Shown piece by piece: positions 6,358 to 7,529 of a stretch of DNA of 7,529 nucleotides (positions are counted from its first letter, which is position 1; each line of letters begins with the position of its first letter). The notes under the pieces are model-generated. The model did no database searches. It saw only the letters and a list, made by a program, of their open reading frames with translations, and had not been told where the DNA came from. This DNA comes from an uncultured Rhodopirellula sp. (lineage in GTDB: Bacteria > Planctomycetota > Planctomycetia > Pirellulales > Pirellulaceae): NCBI GenBank assembly GCA_913061385.1, contig CAJXTM010000155.1, positions 1 to 7,529 on the forward strand, written 5' to 3'. Position numbers and translations under genes: made by a program.

Positions 6358-7080
6358 ATGATGAAATCGTTCGCCTACATCTTTCTGTCCGCTATTTTCC
6401 TAACCTCGCTTTCGTGCTGTGGACTACCCGCAGCATCCGCGGAGGAAACAACGAATCGCATGGTGAAAAACATTGAAGGCTGGCAGGTCTCAGTGGATCC
6501 TGAAATCCTGACTGCGGAAAATGCAGAAATTGGAAAGGAAGCACTGAAGGCACTCGCAAATCATCTGCAGAGAGTGAAATACATCGTTCCAGAGAATCGA
6601 GTAAAGCAACTACAGACCCTCCGGATTTGGATCGACTGGGATCACAAACTAGGAAACATGCAATATCACCCGAGCCGGGGATGGCTGGAAAAGAATGGGC
6701 ATGACCCGAACCTGACTAGGCATGTTCATGTCCCGCGCGCTAAGCAACTGCTGTCAAGATCACAGTGGGCCAAGCATCCCTATGTGATCCTGCACGAACT
6801 GGCTCATGCATACCACGACCAGATTATCGGATTCGAGCAGCCACAGGTCATTGCGGATTTTGAGGCAGCCAGAAATGCTGGCCTGTACAAAGAAGTGTTA
6901 CTTTTCACGGGTCAGAAAGTAAAACACTACGCACTGACGAATCACAAAGAGTATTTTGCAGAATCGACAGAGGCCTATTTTGGCATGAACGACTTTTACC
7001 CTTTCGTTCGGGCTGAACTAAAAGAATATGACCCGAGAACACATCAATTGATGGAAGATATCTGGGGAAAAATCCGCTGA
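6358..7080 (+). CDS. Secreted zinc metallopeptidase, lethal-factor-like (gluzincin) active site
   Basis: A 240-residue exported protein. The signal peptide (MMKSFAYIFLSAIFLTSLSC, then CGLPAASA) probably ends at ASA, residues 26-28. The zinc-binding HEXXH is HELAH at 146-150: His146, His150 and catalytic Glu147. Downstream, Y191-ALTNHK-E198-YFAE resembles the anthrax lethal factor segment Y728-GRTNEA-E735-FFAE, which carries the catalytic Tyr and third zinc ligand. This predicts Tyr191 and Glu198 in those roles; the His-to-Glu distance is 48 here and 45 there. Other conspicuous stretches are MQYHPSRGWL (101-110), HVHVPRA (122-128) and the C-terminal FYPFVRAELKEYDPR (213-227). I recall uncharacterised planctomycete and verrucomicrobial proteins that look alike. 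Substrate is unknown. It acts outside the cytoplasm, and the whole protein is hardly more than one catalytic domain. It appears monocistronic or first in a unit with the glycosyltransferase, 117 bp on. Confidence 0.85.
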   Translation: MMKSFAYIFLSAIFLTSLSCCGLPAASAEETTNRMVKNIEGWQVSVDPEILTAENAEIGKEALKALANHLQRVKYIVPENRVKQLQTLRIWIDWDHKLGNMQYHPSRGWLEKNGHDPNLTRHVHVPRAKQLLSRSQWAKHPYVILHELAHAYHDQIIGFEQPQVIADFEAARNAGLYKEVLLFTGQKVKHYALTNHKEYFAESTEAYFGMNDFYPFVRAELKEYDPRTHQLMEDIWGKIR

Positions 7081-7100
7081 ATCGTTTAATGGAATTCCGG

Positions 7101-7124
7101 GAGTGAATGAACTGCTATTCACTC
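7101..7124 (+). terminator. Hairpin after the metallopeptidase gene, possible terminator
   Basis: GAGTGAAT (7101-7108) and ATTCACTC (7117-7124) form a perfect 8-bp stem with an 8-nt loop, 20 bp after the stop codon. The position suits a transcript end, but the stem is A/T-rich and no U-run follows, so an operator or an RNA-stabilising hairpin is as likely. Confidence 0.3.
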
Positions 7125-7155
7125 ATGACGTACTCAGTTATCTGTATTATTTTCT

Positions 7156-7167
7156 GTCACATGTGAC
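7156..7167. promoter_or_regulatory. Perfect 12-bp palindrome GTCACATGTGAC
   Basis: GTCACATGTGAC is its own reverse complement. It ends 30 bp before the glycosyltransferase ATG and follows a TATTAT (7145-7150) that could be a -10 box, so it sits where a dimeric repressor could act. Half-site GTCAC/GTGAC resembles several regulator families, so no specific one can be named. Confidence 0.4.
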
Positions 7168-7197
7168 CAATCATTCCGACCAAGCCAAATCGTGCTC

Positions 7198-7482
7198 ATG
7201 CAAATTGACTTCGTCATTACCGAATTATTCTTAGGTGGCGCGGAGCGTTGCTTGACGGAACTGGCAATCGGAATGGCTGATGCCGGAGATAAAGTCAGGG
7301 TATTTTCAATTGGCAGCCTGCCCACCGATGAACGTGGTTTGCTGGTCGATAGCTTGAAGGATGCTGGGATCGAAGTTTCATCTGGCGAAGCGAACACGAG
7401 CCTTCAGTTCATTACTGCTTACCGCCAATTACGAAAGTGGCTTTCCGAGTCCAATGCTGACATTTGTCAGACATTCCTGCAT
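7198..7482 (+). CDS. GT4-type glycosyltransferase, N-terminal fragment (contig edge)
   Basis: The first 95 residues of a GT-B fold glycosyltransferase. The opening MQIDFVITELFLGGAERCLT has the first beta strand and the glycine-rich GGAER loop (13-17) seen in GT4 enzymes, which move sugars from nucleotide-sugars to lipids, polysaccharides or proteins. It continues with a helix (LTELAIGMADAGDKVRVFSI), a second strand, and SLQFITAYRQLRKWLSESNA before DICQTFLH, where GT4 enzymes usually have the next strand and an acceptor-side histidine. The donor-binding C-terminal half is missing, so substrate cannot be told. ATG 7198 is chosen because it gives the standard N-terminus; GTG 7192 is in frame. 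No strong ribosome site is present. Reading on past 7482 adds adapter-coded residues (LSLIHISEPTRPRLI) that are not real. Confidence 0.85.
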
Positions 7483-7529
7483 CTGTCTCTTATACACATC
7501 TCCGAGCCCACGAGACCGAGGCTGATCTC
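7483..7529 (+). other. Nextera (Tn5) read-2 adapter with i7 index, not genomic
   Basis: CTGTCTCTTATACACATCT (7483-7501) is the inverted Tn5 mosaic end. It is followed by CCGAGCCCACGAGAC (7502-7516), then CGAGGCTG (7517-7524), which I recall as i7 index N710, and atctc, the start of the P7 flank. The last biological base is 7482. Confidence 0.98.

Noticed and set aside
6116..6361. Plus-strand open frame of 81 codons before the metallopeptidase
   Set aside because: GTG start without a ribosome site, unpatterned sequence, and a stop that overlaps the well-supported start at 6358. Most likely chance.
38..7482. CRISPR array, insertion sequence, prophage or defence system
   Set aside because: No spaced repeat series, transposase, integrase, nuclease or helicase family signature was found on either strand.

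Overview
The window is a 7.45 kb piece of bacterial DNA (38-7482) bounded on both sides by Illumina Nextera (Tn5) library adapter. Positions 1-37 and 7483-7529 are not biological. The genes point to a member of the Planctomycetota. RecO, a BamD-like TPR lipoprotein, an LptE-family lipoprotein and dihydropteroate synthase are packed in one overlapping cluster, the secreted proteins have the lipobox and signal-peptide style of that phylum, and base composition looks moderate (roughly half G+C by eye). The phylum call is an inference from gene families and order as I remember them, not from a search.

Layout. (1) 38-1251, minus strand: the N-terminal 404 residues of a secreted, Lys/Ser/Ala-rich, low-complexity protein. 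It is truncated by the contig edge and is easy to miss because its stop codon lies outside. (2) 1252-1581: a divergent intergenic region with a pair of 9-bp direct repeats 21 bp apart. (3) 1582-1905, plus: a small TPR-like protein. (4) 2005-5547, plus: recO, a bamD-like gene, an lptE-like gene and folP. All three junctions overlap by 4-7 bp, so this is almost certainly one translationally coupled operon linking DNA repair, outer-membrane assembly and folate synthesis. (5) 5548-6357: 810 bp without a convincing gene, containing several inverted repeats and one weak small ORF on the minus strand. (6) 6358-7080, plus: a secreted zinc metallopeptidase whose active-site layout resembles the anthrax lethal factor catalytic domain. 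(7) 7081-7197: a short intergenic region with a perfect hairpin and a perfect 12-bp palindrome. (8) 7198-7482, plus: the first 95 residues of a GT4-type glycosyltransferase, running into adapter.

The two lipoproteins fit the outer envelope: BamD-like proteins serve beta-barrel insertion and LptE serves LPS export, which suits a planctomycete with a Gram-negative-type outer membrane. RecO and FolP are housekeeping passengers of the same transcript. I see no defence system, CRISPR array, insertion sequence, tRNA or rRNA. The most useful observations are the adapter ends and the false peptides they create, the hidden minus-strand gene, the lethal-factor-like active site, and two candidate operator sequences.
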